Origin: Candidatus Zhuqueibacterota bacterium | Lineage (GTDB): Bacteria > Zhuqueibacterota > Zhuqueibacteria > Thermofontimicrobiales > Thermofontimicrobiaceae | Length of the DNA: 55,298 nucleotides | Direction of reading: 5' to 3' | Assembly (NCBI GenBank): GCA_016783825.1 | Contig: JADHVV010000006.1 | Span: 1-55,298 of the forward strand | In this document: one piece after another, positions 34,230-42,757 of the stretch | How the letters are laid out: each line of letters opens with the position of its first letter | How positions within the stretch are numbered: position 1 is the first letter of the stretch | Position numbers and translations under genes: made by a program | Notes under the pieces: model-generated | Database searches by the model: none | Told to the model about the DNA's origin: nothing | The model's input: the letters and a program-made list of their open reading frames with translations, nothing else

Positions 34230-34637
34230 ATGAAAATTAAGATTGATGACATTAAAATCAGCGCCCGAATCAGAATTGATAATACGGATATTTCCCAACT
34301 AAAAAAATCGATTGAAGAAATCGGTTTGCTCAATCCAATAATTGTAGATGAGGAAAACGAATTATTAAGCGGATTCCGTCGTCTGACTGCCTGCCGTGAA
34401 CTTGGCTGGGAAGAGATTGACGCTGTTGTTTTCAAGACGTCTGATAATGAAGTGAAAAAGCTGGACATAGAATTTCATGAAAATTTGGGAAGGATCGACC
34501 TCTCCAATGATGACCGGCTGAATTATTTACAAATGCGGCATGATTTATTAAGTCGACCCAAACGGAAAAGCCCCTGGTATTATTTCAAAAAATTATGGGA
34601 TTTATTTTTTGGTCTGTTCAATTGGAAGAAAAAATAG
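34230..34637 (+). CDS. Small ParB/Srx-fold protein with hydrophobic basic tail
   Basis: 135 residues. Residues 1-75 are a ParB-like nuclease/CTPase fold: KIDDIKISARIR, IEEIGLLNPIIV, then SGFRRLTACRELGW at 47-60. The helix-turn-helix and dimerisation domains of true ParB are absent. The last ~25 residues are rich in W, F, Y and K (SPWYYFKKLWDLFFGLFNW), like an amphipathic membrane-binding tail. So not a chromosome-partition ParB; possibly a stand-alone ParB-fold CTPase or regulator. GAGGTAATC precedes the ATG. Confidence 0.75.
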   Translation: MKIKIDDIKISARIRIDNTDISQLKKSIEEIGLLNPIIVDEENELLSGFRRLTACRELGWEEIDAVVFKTSDNEVKKLDIEFHENLGRIDLSNDDRLNYLQMRHDLLSRPKRKSPWYYFKKLWDLFFGLFNWKKK

Positions 34638-34664
34638 TATCCGTTCAATAAGTTCGGGCAAATT

Positions 34665-34748
34665 AGATGCGACGCACTTAAGACATTGGCTTTTAATTCT
34701 TAATTTTAAAATTAGTTAAACTACCCTAAGCGTAAGTGCGTCGCATCT
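34665..34748. repeat. 16-bp perfect inverted repeat
   Basis: AGATGCGACGCACTTA (34665-34680) and TAAGTGCGTCGCATCT (34733-34748), with outer TCGGG/CCCGA. Located about 27 bp after the ParB-like gene. GATGCGAC also appears at 39147 in another repeat. Confidence 0.75.
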
Positions 34749-34889
34749 TTCCCGATATTTTTTTGAAGAGATACCAAAAATAGTATACATTAAATAATAT
34801 TCAATTTGTCCAATCGAGAAACAACTCAACCGATAATATAATTACAACTTTAAGAATTTTACGTTTAATAAAAAAATGCAAAATAATAA

Positions 34890-34980
34890 TTGGCAAAATA
34901 ATTAAGTGGCAACCTGTCCGACGTTTTCTTGGCGGAAATAATTAAAGATAAAAACTGATTCAACTAAATTATTTTGCCAA
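34890..34980. repeat. Inverted repeat carrying an inner E2-like hairpin
   Basis: Perfect outer arms TTGGCAAAATAATT (34890-34903) and AATTATTTTGCCAA (34967-34980) enclose AACCTGTCCGACG...TTGGCGGAAAT (34911-34939). The element ends 41 bp before the next start codon. The rest of the 34638-35021 gap has no gene. Confidence 0.72.
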
Positions 34981-35021
34981 ATAAGAATACTCATCCTAAA
35001 AATTTTTTATAGGAGCAACAA

Positions 35022-36698
35022 ATGAACTCAAAATTAACCCGTCGCGAATTTATAAAAACAGGAGCCATAACAACACTCGGATTAATAGCCGGTTGTTCAA
35101 CCAAAAGTCATTTCGATGTAATTATTAAAAATGGAACGATTCTTGATGGCTCCGGCGCTCAAGGATTTCAGAAAGACATTGGAATAAAACACGACAAAAT
35201 TGTGGTCATTGATAATTTAAAAAGTTCATCCGCAGACAAAATAATTGATGCAAAAAACCTGGTTGTTTCCCCCGGCTTCATCGATATTCACACTCACACA
35301 GATACTGAATTATTTGTAAATCCAAAAGCGGAAAGTAAAATCCGCCAGGGAGTAACCACGGAGGTAGCTGGTAATTGCGGCTCATCGCCTTTTCCGTTAA
35401 ATGATAAAGATTTTGAAGAATATAATAAGAATCTCTATGAACGTTACGGTTTTAAAATATTCTGGAAAGATGCAGCAGGTTTTTTAAATGCTTTAGGAAA
35501 CAAAAAGGTTTCTATCAACTACGCTACATTTACCGGGCATAGTACGCTGCGTGCTTATGTTGTAGGGAAAAATGATGTGCCTCCAACAGCAGAACAGATG
35601 GAAGAGATGAAGAGACTGCTTGCCCGGTCAATGGAAAATGGCAGTGTTGGACTTTCAACCGGGTTGGAATATGCGCCGGGAAGTTACGCAAAAACCGATG
35701 AATTAATTGAGCTAAATAAAGTCGTCTCTAAATATGGTGGCGTTTATGCAACCCACATGAGAAATGAGGAAGACAAAGTTGAGGAGGCGCTCGAAGAAGC
35801 AATTCAAATTTGTCGGGAGGCAGAAGTTTCAACCGAGATTTCTCACTTCAAAGCATGCAACCAGGAGAACTGGCACAAGGTAGATCATTTGTTAGAAATG
35901 GTTCAGGAGGCTTTTGAGTCCGGATTGCCCCTCACGGCAGATCGATATCCGTACATTGCATACAGTACCGGTCTCAGCATCTTTTTGCCGCTCTGGTCAC
36001 GGCAGGGAAATACGGATGAAATTTTGGCTCGTTTGGAAGATAAAAAAGAAATTTCCAAAATTAAACAACATGCTGAGAAAAAGGGTAAAAACATCGGCGG
36101 CTGGGATCGTATTGTTATCGCTTCCTGTTTCAATGAGAATAATAAAAAATGGGAAGGCAAGTCAATACAACAGGCTGCAGAAATTTCCGGTGTAGAACCG
36201 TTTGAATTCATTCGAACAATTTTGCTTGAAGAAAGAAATCGAGTGGATATTGTGGGATTTGCCATGGATGAAAATAATTTGAAAAAAGTCCTGTCCTCCC
36301 CTCATGTGATGATCGGTTCAGATGGCAATGCAATTGCGCCGTACGGAAAACTCGGTAAGGGGAAACCACACCCCAGGTTTTATGGCACCTTCCCCCGTGT
36401 GTTGGGAAAATATGCCCGGGAAGATAAAATATTCGACCTGGCAACAGCAGTTAAAAAGATGACCTCCATGCCCGCAGAAAAATTAAAATTAAAAAATCGC
36501 GGCAAGATCAAAAAAGGCTATTTCGCTGACATCACAATTTTTGATCCAAAAACTGTTATTGACAATGCGACATTTGTCGATCCACACCAGTTTCCCACTG
36601 GGATTGAGTATGTGATTGTAAATGGGAAGGTTACGGTTAAAAAGGGTGAACATACCGGGGCGAGAGCAGGGGAAATATTGAAACATAAATCTGTTTAA
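35022..36698 (+). CDS. Exported N-acyl-D-amino-acid deacylase (D-aminoacylase family)
   Basis: 558 residues. Tat signal with LTRREF and a lipobox-like AGC at residue 25, so probably a Tat-exported lipoprotein. D-aminoacylase features: GFIDIHTHTDTELF, the metal-binding cysteine in EVAGNCGSSPFPL, GLSTGLEYAPGSYA, YATHMRNEEDKV, EISHFKACN and GSDGNA. C-terminal GKIKKGYFADITIFDPKTV. It removes acyl groups from N-acyl-D-amino acids, perhaps from cell-wall or peptide debris. Ribosome site AGGAGC. Confidence 0.9.
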   Translation: MNSKLTRREFIKTGAITTLGLIAGCSTKSHFDVIIKNGTILDGSGAQGFQKDIGIKHDKIVVIDNLKSSSADKIIDAKNLVVSPGFIDIHTHTDTELFVNPKAESKIRQGVTTEVAGNCGSSPFPLNDKDFEEYNKNLYERYGFKIFWKDAAGFLNALGNKKVSINYATFTGHSTLRAYVVGKNDVPPTAEQMEEMKRLLARSMENGSVGLSTGLEYAPGSYAKTDELIELNKVVSKYGGVYATHMRNEEDKVEEALEEAIQICREAEVSTEISHFKACNQENWHKVDHLLEMVQEAFESGLPLTADRYPYIAYSTGLSIFLPLWSRQGNTDEILARLEDKKEISKIKQHAEKKGKNIGGWDRIVIASCFNENNKKWEGKSIQQAAEISGVEPFEFIRTILLEERNRVDIVGFAMDENNLKKVLSSPHVMIGSDGNAIAPYGKLGKGKPHPRFYGTFPRVLGKYAREDKIFDLATAVKKMTSMPAEKLKLKNRGKIKKGYFADITIFDPKTVIDNATFVDPHQFPTGIEYVIVNGKVTVKKGEHTGARAGEILKHKSV

Positions 36699-36765
36699 CT
36701 GTTTGCCCAAAAAATACATTAATAACAACACTACTTTCATCTCTAAAATTATATTTTAAAAATTA

Positions 36766-36798
36766 ACAAACCAGATTTCTTGAAGAAATCTGGTTTGT
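36766..36798. terminator. 15-bp perfect hairpin, terminator-like
   Basis: ACAAACCAGATTTCT, loop TGA, AGAAATCTGGTTTGT, 68 bp after the D-aminoacylase stop. No T-run follows on the + strand (one follows on the - strand), so termination of + transcripts is possible but not textbook. Confidence 0.45.
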
Positions 36799-36864
36799 CA
36801 ATAGCAAGGAAATTATTCAGTATAATTTTCGGTTATTGGCAAACTGATATATTGGAGAACATTC

Positions 36865-38091
36865 ATGAAAAACTTCACCAGAATTTTTCTTTTTTTTATA
36901 ATCTTTTATTCAACTATTACCTCATCATCAATTGGCTGCACAACTGCAATCGTATCCGGTAAATTCACAGTTGATGGTCGCCCGTTATTGTTCAAGCATC
37001 GTGACACAGGTACCCTGCAAAACAAACTTATGTTTTTCAATGATGGAAAATATAAATACATTGGTTTGGTAAATTCAACAGACAGCCTGGGCAAAGAAAT
37101 TTGGGCTGGTTGCAATGACGCCGGATTCGCTATTATGAATTCCGCATCATACAATCTAAACACAAACGATACGACTGCCATTAAAGATCGCGAAGGTTTT
37201 GTAATGAAAATGGCTTTGCAGTCTTGCGTCACTGTCGATGATTTTGAACAGCTGCTAAATAATCTGCCAAAACCTTTGGGAGTTGAAGCCAATTTCGGTG
37301 TAATAGATGCCAATGGCGGAGCGGCTTATTTTGAGACCGGCAATTTTGCTTACTCAAAAATCGATGCCAATGATCCGAAAATCGCTCCGTTTGGATATGT
37401 AATTCGAAGCAACTACTCCTTCACAGGAGATACGGAAAACGGTTACGGATTTATCCGTTATCAAACTGCAGATGATCTGTTTTATCAAGCAGCGCAAACA
37501 AATTCACTTTCCCATAAATTTATTCTCCAAAAAGTCTCCCGATGTTTAAAACATTCGCTCACAAAAATTGACTTTACGGAAAATTTACCTAAAAATTCTG
37601 ATAAATCATACTATGTAAATTTCAGGGATTTTATCCCTCGAAACAGTTCTGCCTCCACCGTAGTAGTCCAAGGTGTAAAAAAGGGTGAATCACCGGAATT
37701 TGCCACGATGTGGACAATTTTGGGTTTTCAATTGTGTTCCGTTACAATACCAACCTGGGTAAGCGGCGGCAATAATCTACCCAAAATTCTTGTTGCTGAC
37801 GAAACAGGGAATGCTCCGTTATGTGATATGGCGCTTCAGTTGAAAGAGGAGTGTATTCCGTTAAAACGAGGATCAGGCAAGTATTATTTAAACCTGGCTG
37901 CCCTAATGAATCAAACTGGCGATGGCATTTTGCAGAAGACATTTCCTTTGGAAAACAAAATATTATCACTTGCAGAAAGTTATTTGAAGCATTGGCGTGA
38001 AAAAGGATTAAATAAAAAGCAGGTTAAAGAATTTTATAAAATTGTTGATGATATGGTTTTATTGGAATATCAGAAGCGGTTTGGATTATAA
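36865..38091 (+). CDS. Exported Ntn hydrolase of the C45/linear-amide type
   Basis: 408 residues. A hydrophobic signal ends at residue 24, directly followed by Cys25 in CTTAIVSGKFTVDGRPLLFKHRD, the hallmark of the acyl-CoA:6-aminopenicillanate acyltransferase-like (C45) family, where the N-terminal Cys is the nucleophile after processing. Later family features are GCNDAGFAIMNSASYN, GVEANFGVIDANGGAAYFE and YVIRSNYSFTG. The Cys position would also fit a lipobox (SIGC), so lipidation is an alternative that would block catalysis. Substrate: an amide, unknown. Confidence 0.85.
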   Translation: MKNFTRIFLFFIIFYSTITSSSIGCTTAIVSGKFTVDGRPLLFKHRDTGTLQNKLMFFNDGKYKYIGLVNSTDSLGKEIWAGCNDAGFAIMNSASYNLNTNDTTAIKDREGFVMKMALQSCVTVDDFEQLLNNLPKPLGVEANFGVIDANGGAAYFETGNFAYSKIDANDPKIAPFGYVIRSNYSFTGDTENGYGFIRYQTADDLFYQAAQTNSLSHKFILQKVSRCLKHSLTKIDFTENLPKNSDKSYYVNFRDFIPRNSSASTVVVQGVKKGESPEFATMWTILGFQLCSVTIPTWVSGGNNLPKILVADETGNAPLCDMALQLKEECIPLKRGSGKYYLNLAALMNQTGDGILQKTFPLENKILSLAESYLKHWREKGLNKKQVKEFYKIVDDMVLLEYQKRFGL

Positions 38092-38132
38092 AAATATAAA
38101 ATTAATTTGACATTCAACCCTATAAAGGTCTT

Positions 38133-38296
38133 AACCACTAATCCACCAAAGAAACGGCGGACTTTCAGTTTCATAAATTTTCACTAATTCCCCTTCGGTG
38201 AACCTGTCCGCCGTTTTGTTGGGAGGATCTATCAATAATAGAAATCTGCCGAAAGATTGATTTTATTTAAATTAGTGCAATTTGAAATTCGTGGTT
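38133..38296. repeat. Composite repeat: ACCACTAAT arms enclosing two inverted E2 elements
   Basis: Outer words AACCACTAAT and ATTCGTGGTTTT match the 1244-1326 repeat. Inside lie CCACCAAAGAAACGGCGGAC and, inverted, the 38-bp E2 element (38192-38229; GTCCGCCGTTTTGTTGGG). It fills the gap before the TerC gene. Confidence 0.65.
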
Positions 38297-38330
38297 TTTT
38301 GAGTGAACTCATTTAAGATAGGAAAACAGC

Positions 38331-39071
38331 ATGGAATGGATAGCCAACCCTCAAGCCTGGATTGCACTGGCGACACTCACAGCATTAGAAGTTGTACTGG
38401 GAATAGATAACATCATTTTTATTTCAGTCCTGGTTGGACGATTACCGGAAAAGCAAAGGAATCGTGCCCGCACGATTGGATTAGCGCTGGCAATGATCAT
38501 GAGAATTCTGCTCTTGCTTTCATTAACCTGGATTATGAGTTTAACAACTCCCTGGTTCGCAATATTAGCCGAGGAAATTTCAGGACGGGACTTGATCTTA
38601 ATTGTTGGTGGACTTTTTCTATTAGCAAAAAGTACCCATGAAATTCACAACTGTTTGGAAGGTGAAATTGAGACATCAAAGGCGAAAATCACAAAAAGCT
38701 TCATCAACATATTGGTTCAAATAGCTGTGTTGGATATTGTCTTTTCGTTGGACTCTGTCATCACTGCCGTTGGATTAGCTGAACATATTCCGGTTATGAT
38801 TTTAGCAATTGTGATTGCTGTTATAATAATGATGATCTCGGCAAAAATGATCGGCGATTTTGTGGATGGTCATCCGACAATAAAAATGCTCGCCTTAAGT
38901 TTTCTCATTCTGGTTGGCGTATCCCTGTTCGGTGAAGGATTTGATCTGCATATTCCCAAAGGTTACATATATTTTGCCATGGCATTTTCTGTTTCTGTGG
39001 AGATGTTAAATTTGAAAATTCGTAAGAGAAGATTGCAGCCGATTCGCCTTCATAAAACCATAAAAGAATAA
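38331..39071 (+). CDS. TerC-family integral membrane protein
   Basis: 246 residues, about seven membrane segments. Family motifs: LEVVLGIDNIIFISVL near the N-terminus and VLDIVFSLDSVITAVGL in the middle, whose acidic residues are thought to bind metal (Mn2+ export in characterised TerC/Alx proteins). Basic, short C-terminus on the cytoplasmic side. No tellurite-resistance companions. Single-gene unit. Confidence 0.92.
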   Translation: MEWIANPQAWIALATLTALEVVLGIDNIIFISVLVGRLPEKQRNRARTIGLALAMIMRILLLLSLTWIMSLTTPWFAILAEEISGRDLILIVGGLFLLAKSTHEIHNCLEGEIETSKAKITKSFINILVQIAVLDIVFSLDSVITAVGLAEHIPVMILAIVIAVIIMMISAKMIGDFVDGHPTIKMLALSFLILVGVSLFGEGFDLHIPKGYIYFAMAFSVSVEMLNLKIRKRRLQPIRLHKTIKE

Positions 39072-39106
39072 TAGAAATCCCAACATGGACAAGCCAGAAT
39101 CAAAAA

Positions 39107-39209
39107 ATGAATGGCAAGGAGTGTTGGATCGTCCGCCGGTTGGCAGAGATGCGACTTGTCGCATTGTTAAAACCAAACTCCATCGATCCATGACTCCTTT
39201 TCATGAAAT
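39107..39209. repeat. Near-palindromic element
   Basis: Left arm around ATGGCAAGGAGTGTTGGATC and right arm GATCCATGACTCCTTTTCAT are largely complementary. Between them sits GTCCGCCGGTTGGCAGAGATGCGAC, which shares words with E2 and with the 34665 repeat. The apparent frame here is rejected. Confidence 0.55.
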
Positions 39210-39461
39210 AATTTTGAAAAATATTTTAAATTATCTTTTAACTCAAAAATCCCTTGCATTATTCATTTTTTTAATTAAATTTGAAGATTACATTCACACG
39301 AATTAAAAAAGCACGCAACAAAATATTCAATGTTTCGATAAAAGAGCATGTTCGTTTGTAATAGTTCGTTTCATTTTCTTTTAAGAATGAAATCAACACA
39401 CTAAAAACATTTGGTTACATGGTAATTAGTATCTAAAAAGTTCATTTCTTGTACAATGGGC

Positions 39462-39603
39462 AAGAAAAAATCACGCAAAGACGCAAAGATTACGCAAAAA
39501 AAAACCAAAAAAAACTTTGCGTTTCCCTGTATAGTTACCTTATATTTTTAAAGGAATACAGACTATGCTTTGCAGCTTCGCGACTTTGCGTGAGATTCTT
39601 TTT
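39462..39603. repeat. CACGCAAAG palindromic repeat split by an E1 element
   Basis: Arms AAGAAAAAATCACGCAAAG (39462-39480) and CTTTGCGTGAGATTCTTTTT (39584-39603), with inner AACTTTGCG words. E1 (39526-39567) interrupts it between GCGTTTC and CTTTGCAGC. The rest of the 39072-39792 gap holds a further degenerate palindrome (GGGTAAATAGGTAATTG / ATTACCTAATTTAC) and no gene. Confidence 0.7.
39526..39567 (+). repeat. Nested mini-element E1, copy 6 (42 bp)
   Basis: Begins CCTGTATAGTTAC and ends ATACAGACTATG. The 5' tetranucleotide TAGT is matched by ACTA near the 3' end. The host repeat is unrelated to H1. Confidence 0.8.
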
Positions 39604-39792
39604 CAATCGGTTCTGGCTTGTCCAGGTTGGGTAAATAGGTAATTGTTTATATACAATCTCCAATATCTCTATTACCCATTCCACTTATTACCTAATTTAC
39701 TTATATTCCAAAATGTGCACAGAACCGTTAATTTCATAATTGGATTCAAAATACCCAAACTACACTTTGCGCAAAGTTCAGAGGAGAAAATA

Positions 39793-41211
39793 ATGAACTT
39801 AAAATTCATTAAAAAACTTTCAAATATTTTTTTGTTTTTTACCATAGTTTGTTTTCTAAATAATCAGTTAGCAGCACAGCAATCTCAAAATAATATTTAC
39901 CTGACAATGGAAGAGGCAATAGCCAGGACACTCTCGAAAAACAACCAGTTACGTTCCAGCGAATTTGCCATTAAAAAGGCAAACTGGGATAAGAAAAATG
40001 CCTGGACTTTGCTTTTTCCATCATTAAGTTTGAACACAAGATACATGTGGATTGACGACAGTACCTACGCATTGCGAGATTTCAGCCGCTATTTTAAGGA
40101 TACCCCATCAATTCCCGGAATGCCTGTTTTTGATATTCCTCAAACTGTATTTCAAAATGCGTATTACACATCTTTGGACGTTACCATGCCAGTATTTAAT
40201 GGGGCGCTTTTGAATAATCTCAGTACGGCTAAAGCAAGTGAGGAAATGGCTTCTCATTTATATACTTCAACGCGTGAAAATGTACTTTTTCAGGTTATCA
40301 GCAGTTACCTGAACGTCCTTCGCAGCAAAGAGATTTTAAAATTACAGCAGGATTATTTGAATCTTTCAAAGATGAACTATGAAAAAGCGGAAAGGTTGTA
40401 TAATGCCGGAAGGTACTCAAAAACTGAAGCGTTGCGCTGGAAAGTAGATTATCAGCAGCAAAAAAGTGTTGTCGTAAACAGCAGGTCAACACTGCGCAGT
40501 GTGCAATCAGTTTTAAACCGGCTGCTCAATATTAACAATGAAGAACAAGTTCAAATTGAAAATCAAATTCCCCGACGTTTAACAGATGAAAGTGAAAAAT
40601 TAGCTTCACAAACAGATGAAAAAATACTGGAATTAATAAATCTAAATGAAATGGAATTGGTGCGGGCAAACGCTTCTCTATCTGCTGCAAAATCAAATGA
40701 GGACATCAGCAAATCTTTGTACAGAAATTCTTATTCATCTTATTTACCAAATGTTTCCATGAACTATTCTTACGGTTGGCGGGAAAACAGCACGATGTAC
40801 TTAGATGATTATTCGCCGCAGACATTTGTTGTAAATTTAAGTTTGCCGCTTTTTACAAGCTTTCAGAATCTAACCTCGTCAAAGTCGTCGTATTATGCTT
40901 TCAAACAGAGCCAGGAGCAGTTTTACGATCAATTGCAAAATACCCGGTTAATGCTGACAGAGACAGTAAACAAAATTATTAATTTAAAAACGCAGCGTGA
41001 ATTATCCAAAGCAAACGTTGAGTTCAGCGAGCACAACTATCGAACAGTGTCGCAGCAAAAAGAAAAAGGTCTTATTTCCAATATCGATTTTATTGATGCA
41101 AAACTGAACTTACAAAACGCGAAATTAAATGACATCAGCACAAATTATGATTTCATTTCAGCAATGGTGGAATTATACTTTATGCTGGGGAAATTGAATT
41201 TGCTGATTTAA
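39793..41211 (+). CDS. TolC-family outer membrane efflux protein
   Basis: 472 residues from ATG 39793, preferred over a longer upstream frame because GAGGAG sits 7-11 bp before it and the Sec signal (IFLFFTIVCFLNNQLAAQ) then lies at the N-terminus. Two OEP repeats of long helices plus beta segments follow (YLTMEEAIARTLSKNNQL opening; GLISNIDFIDAKLNLQNA near the end). Forms the outer-membrane duct for the adaptor and RND pump encoded next, giving a complete tripartite efflux operon. Confidence 0.9.
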   Translation: MNLKFIKKLSNIFLFFTIVCFLNNQLAAQQSQNNIYLTMEEAIARTLSKNNQLRSSEFAIKKANWDKKNAWTLLFPSLSLNTRYMWIDDSTYALRDFSRYFKDTPSIPGMPVFDIPQTVFQNAYYTSLDVTMPVFNGALLNNLSTAKASEEMASHLYTSTRENVLFQVISSYLNVLRSKEILKLQQDYLNLSKMNYEKAERLYNAGRYSKTEALRWKVDYQQQKSVVVNSRSTLRSVQSVLNRLLNINNEEQVQIENQIPRRLTDESEKLASQTDEKILELINLNEMELVRANASLSAAKSNEDISKSLYRNSYSSYLPNVSMNYSYGWRENSTMYLDDYSPQTFVVNLSLPLFTSFQNLTSSKSSYYAFKQSQEQFYDQLQNTRLMLTETVNKIINLKTQRELSKANVEFSEHNYRTVSQQKEKGLISNIDFIDAKLNLQNAKLNDISTNYDFISAMVELYFMLGKLNLLI

Positions 41212-41231
41212 CACTTTTGAATGTCAGAATA

Positions 41232-41460
41232 ATTAGAGTCAAAATGATTTGAAAAATCATAACTATTCGAGCGTAGTAATAAATGTCATTCTGAGGGAGC
41301 CTGCGACCGAAGAATCTCGTATGTTTACAGAAATTTTTCTTAATAGTTTAGAGATTCTTCACTTCCCAACATCACCAGCCTCCTCCCTCGTTCAGAATGA
41401 CATGAATACAACGAATCAGAATAGTTACGAAAAATCAAATGTAATTATTTTGACTCTAAT
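41232..41460. repeat. Three-layer inverted repeat around H2 copy 2
   Basis: Outermost perfect arms ATTAGAGTCAAAAT (41232-41245) and ATTTTGACTCTAAT (41447-41460). Middle arms AACTATTCG / CGAATCAGAATAGTT. Core H2 unit GTCATTCTGAGGGAGC...GTTCAGAATGAC (41285-41401). It occupies nearly the whole gap between the TolC and adaptor genes. Confidence 0.8.
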
Positions 41461-41515
41461 GATTTTGACTATAATTAAACCATTTTAATAAAAACAGTCC
41501 AACCCGGAGTAAAAA

Positions 41516-42640
41516 ATGCAATTTAAAAACATGTTTAATAGTTTACTTATTTTGATTCTTTTGTTGAACCTGAACTCTTGCGGAAATAAACCAGTGGATG
41601 AAAAAGCTGTTGATAATGCTACTGAAGATTCCAAACCGGTAAAAAACAATCAAACCATTCCGGTTGAAGCGCTCATCATCAAACCGAAAAAATTAGAGCA
41701 GAATATTCCTTTGACAGGAATTTTGAAACCGATTCATGAAGTGGATATATTTGCCGAAGTTTCAGGTAAAGTGGAAGTTATTAATAAAAAATTAGGCGAT
41801 GCTGTCACAACAAGGGATACCCTGGCAGTCATCGACGAAAAAATTCCTTTGAGCAATTATCGCCAGGCAAAATCCCAGGTGCTTACTGCGGACAACAATT
41901 TAAAAATTGCCAAATTAAATTTAAAAAGCGATGAAGAACTTTTTAAGAATGGCGACATTTCCGAGTTGGCGTATGAAAACTCCAAACTCGCTGTCAAATC
42001 AGCAGAAGCAAGCCGTCTTTCAACGCTGGCTAATTTGAGTCTGCTGGAAAAAAATTATCGTGATACCCGAATCACCTCGCCGATTGCCGGTTTGATTTCC
42101 AGGAAAAACATCGATATCGGCGCCATGGTAACACCCAACCTTCCCGTCTATCGGGTAGTCGATTTAACCACCCTCAAAGTCCAGGTTGGCGTACCGCAAT
42201 CGATGGTCAACCGGGTGCATGTTGGCAGTGAAGCAAAAATACACATTTCCGCATTAAACGACCGGATGTTCAATGGAAAAGTTCGCTATATTTCTCCACA
42301 AGCAGATGAAAACACAGGCGCTTTCACCATCGAGGCCCATGTTAAAAATACAAACGATTTGAAAATCCGCGCTGGAATGACAGCTAAAATTAACCTTCTG
42401 TTAACTGATGACAAAGAAAAATTGATAATACCGGATCATGCAATGGTCAGCAAAAACGGTAGCAATCATCTATACAAAATCGAAAATGGAATTGCCAAAC
42501 TAACTGAAATCACTATTGGTGAAACTATCGGCTCCCAGGTAATAGTGTCCCAGGGACTTACTGAAGGGGACACAATTGTTGTCGTCGGAATGAAGAATCT
42601 TGGGGTGGATACTAATGTTTACATTGAAACCATTTATTAA
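41516..42640 (+). CDS. RND efflux periplasmic adaptor lipoprotein
   Basis: 374 residues. Lipobox LNSC gives lipidated Cys22. Membrane-fusion-protein order: beta-barrel strand PVEALIIKPKKLEQNIPLTG, lipoyl half-motif VSGKVEVINKKLGDAV, alpha hairpin (about 120-165), second lipoyl half ITSPIAGLISRKNIDIGAMV, barrel, and membrane-proximal domain. Bridges the TolC duct and the RND pump encoded on either side. CGGAGT precedes the ATG. Confidence 0.92.
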   Translation: MQFKNMFNSLLILILLLNLNSCGNKPVDEKAVDNATEDSKPVKNNQTIPVEALIIKPKKLEQNIPLTGILKPIHEVDIFAEVSGKVEVINKKLGDAVTTRDTLAVIDEKIPLSNYRQAKSQVLTADNNLKIAKLNLKSDEELFKNGDISELAYENSKLAVKSAEASRLSTLANLSLLEKNYRDTRITSPIAGLISRKNIDIGAMVTPNLPVYRVVDLTTLKVQVGVPQSMVNRVHVGSEAKIHISALNDRMFNGKVRYISPQADENTGAFTIEAHVKNTNDLKIRAGMTAKINLLLTDDKEKLIIPDHAMVSKNGSNHLYKIENGIAKLTEITIGETIGSQVIVSQGLTEGDTIVVVGMKNLGVDTNVYIETIY

Positions 42641-42757
42641 TTTTTGGTTTGCTGCGAGCTTGAATTTTGAATTTTGGAATTTTCTAAAACGCACTAAATT
42701 AATGTTGTACAACGATCAATTCATGTAACGCCATAAATTATAAATTAGGAATAAATA

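Noticed and set aside
34230-34637. Chromosome partition ParB with an origin nearby
   Set aside because: DNA-binding and dimerisation domains are absent, and no ParA, DnaA or parS-like sites are visible.
39085-39306. 73-codon open frame after the TerC gene
   Set aside because: It crosses a near-palindromic element; the frame is a by-product of the repeat.
39643-39792. Longer N-terminus for the TolC-family gene
   Set aside because: It would bury the signal peptide 50 residues inside; a good ribosome site precedes ATG 39793.
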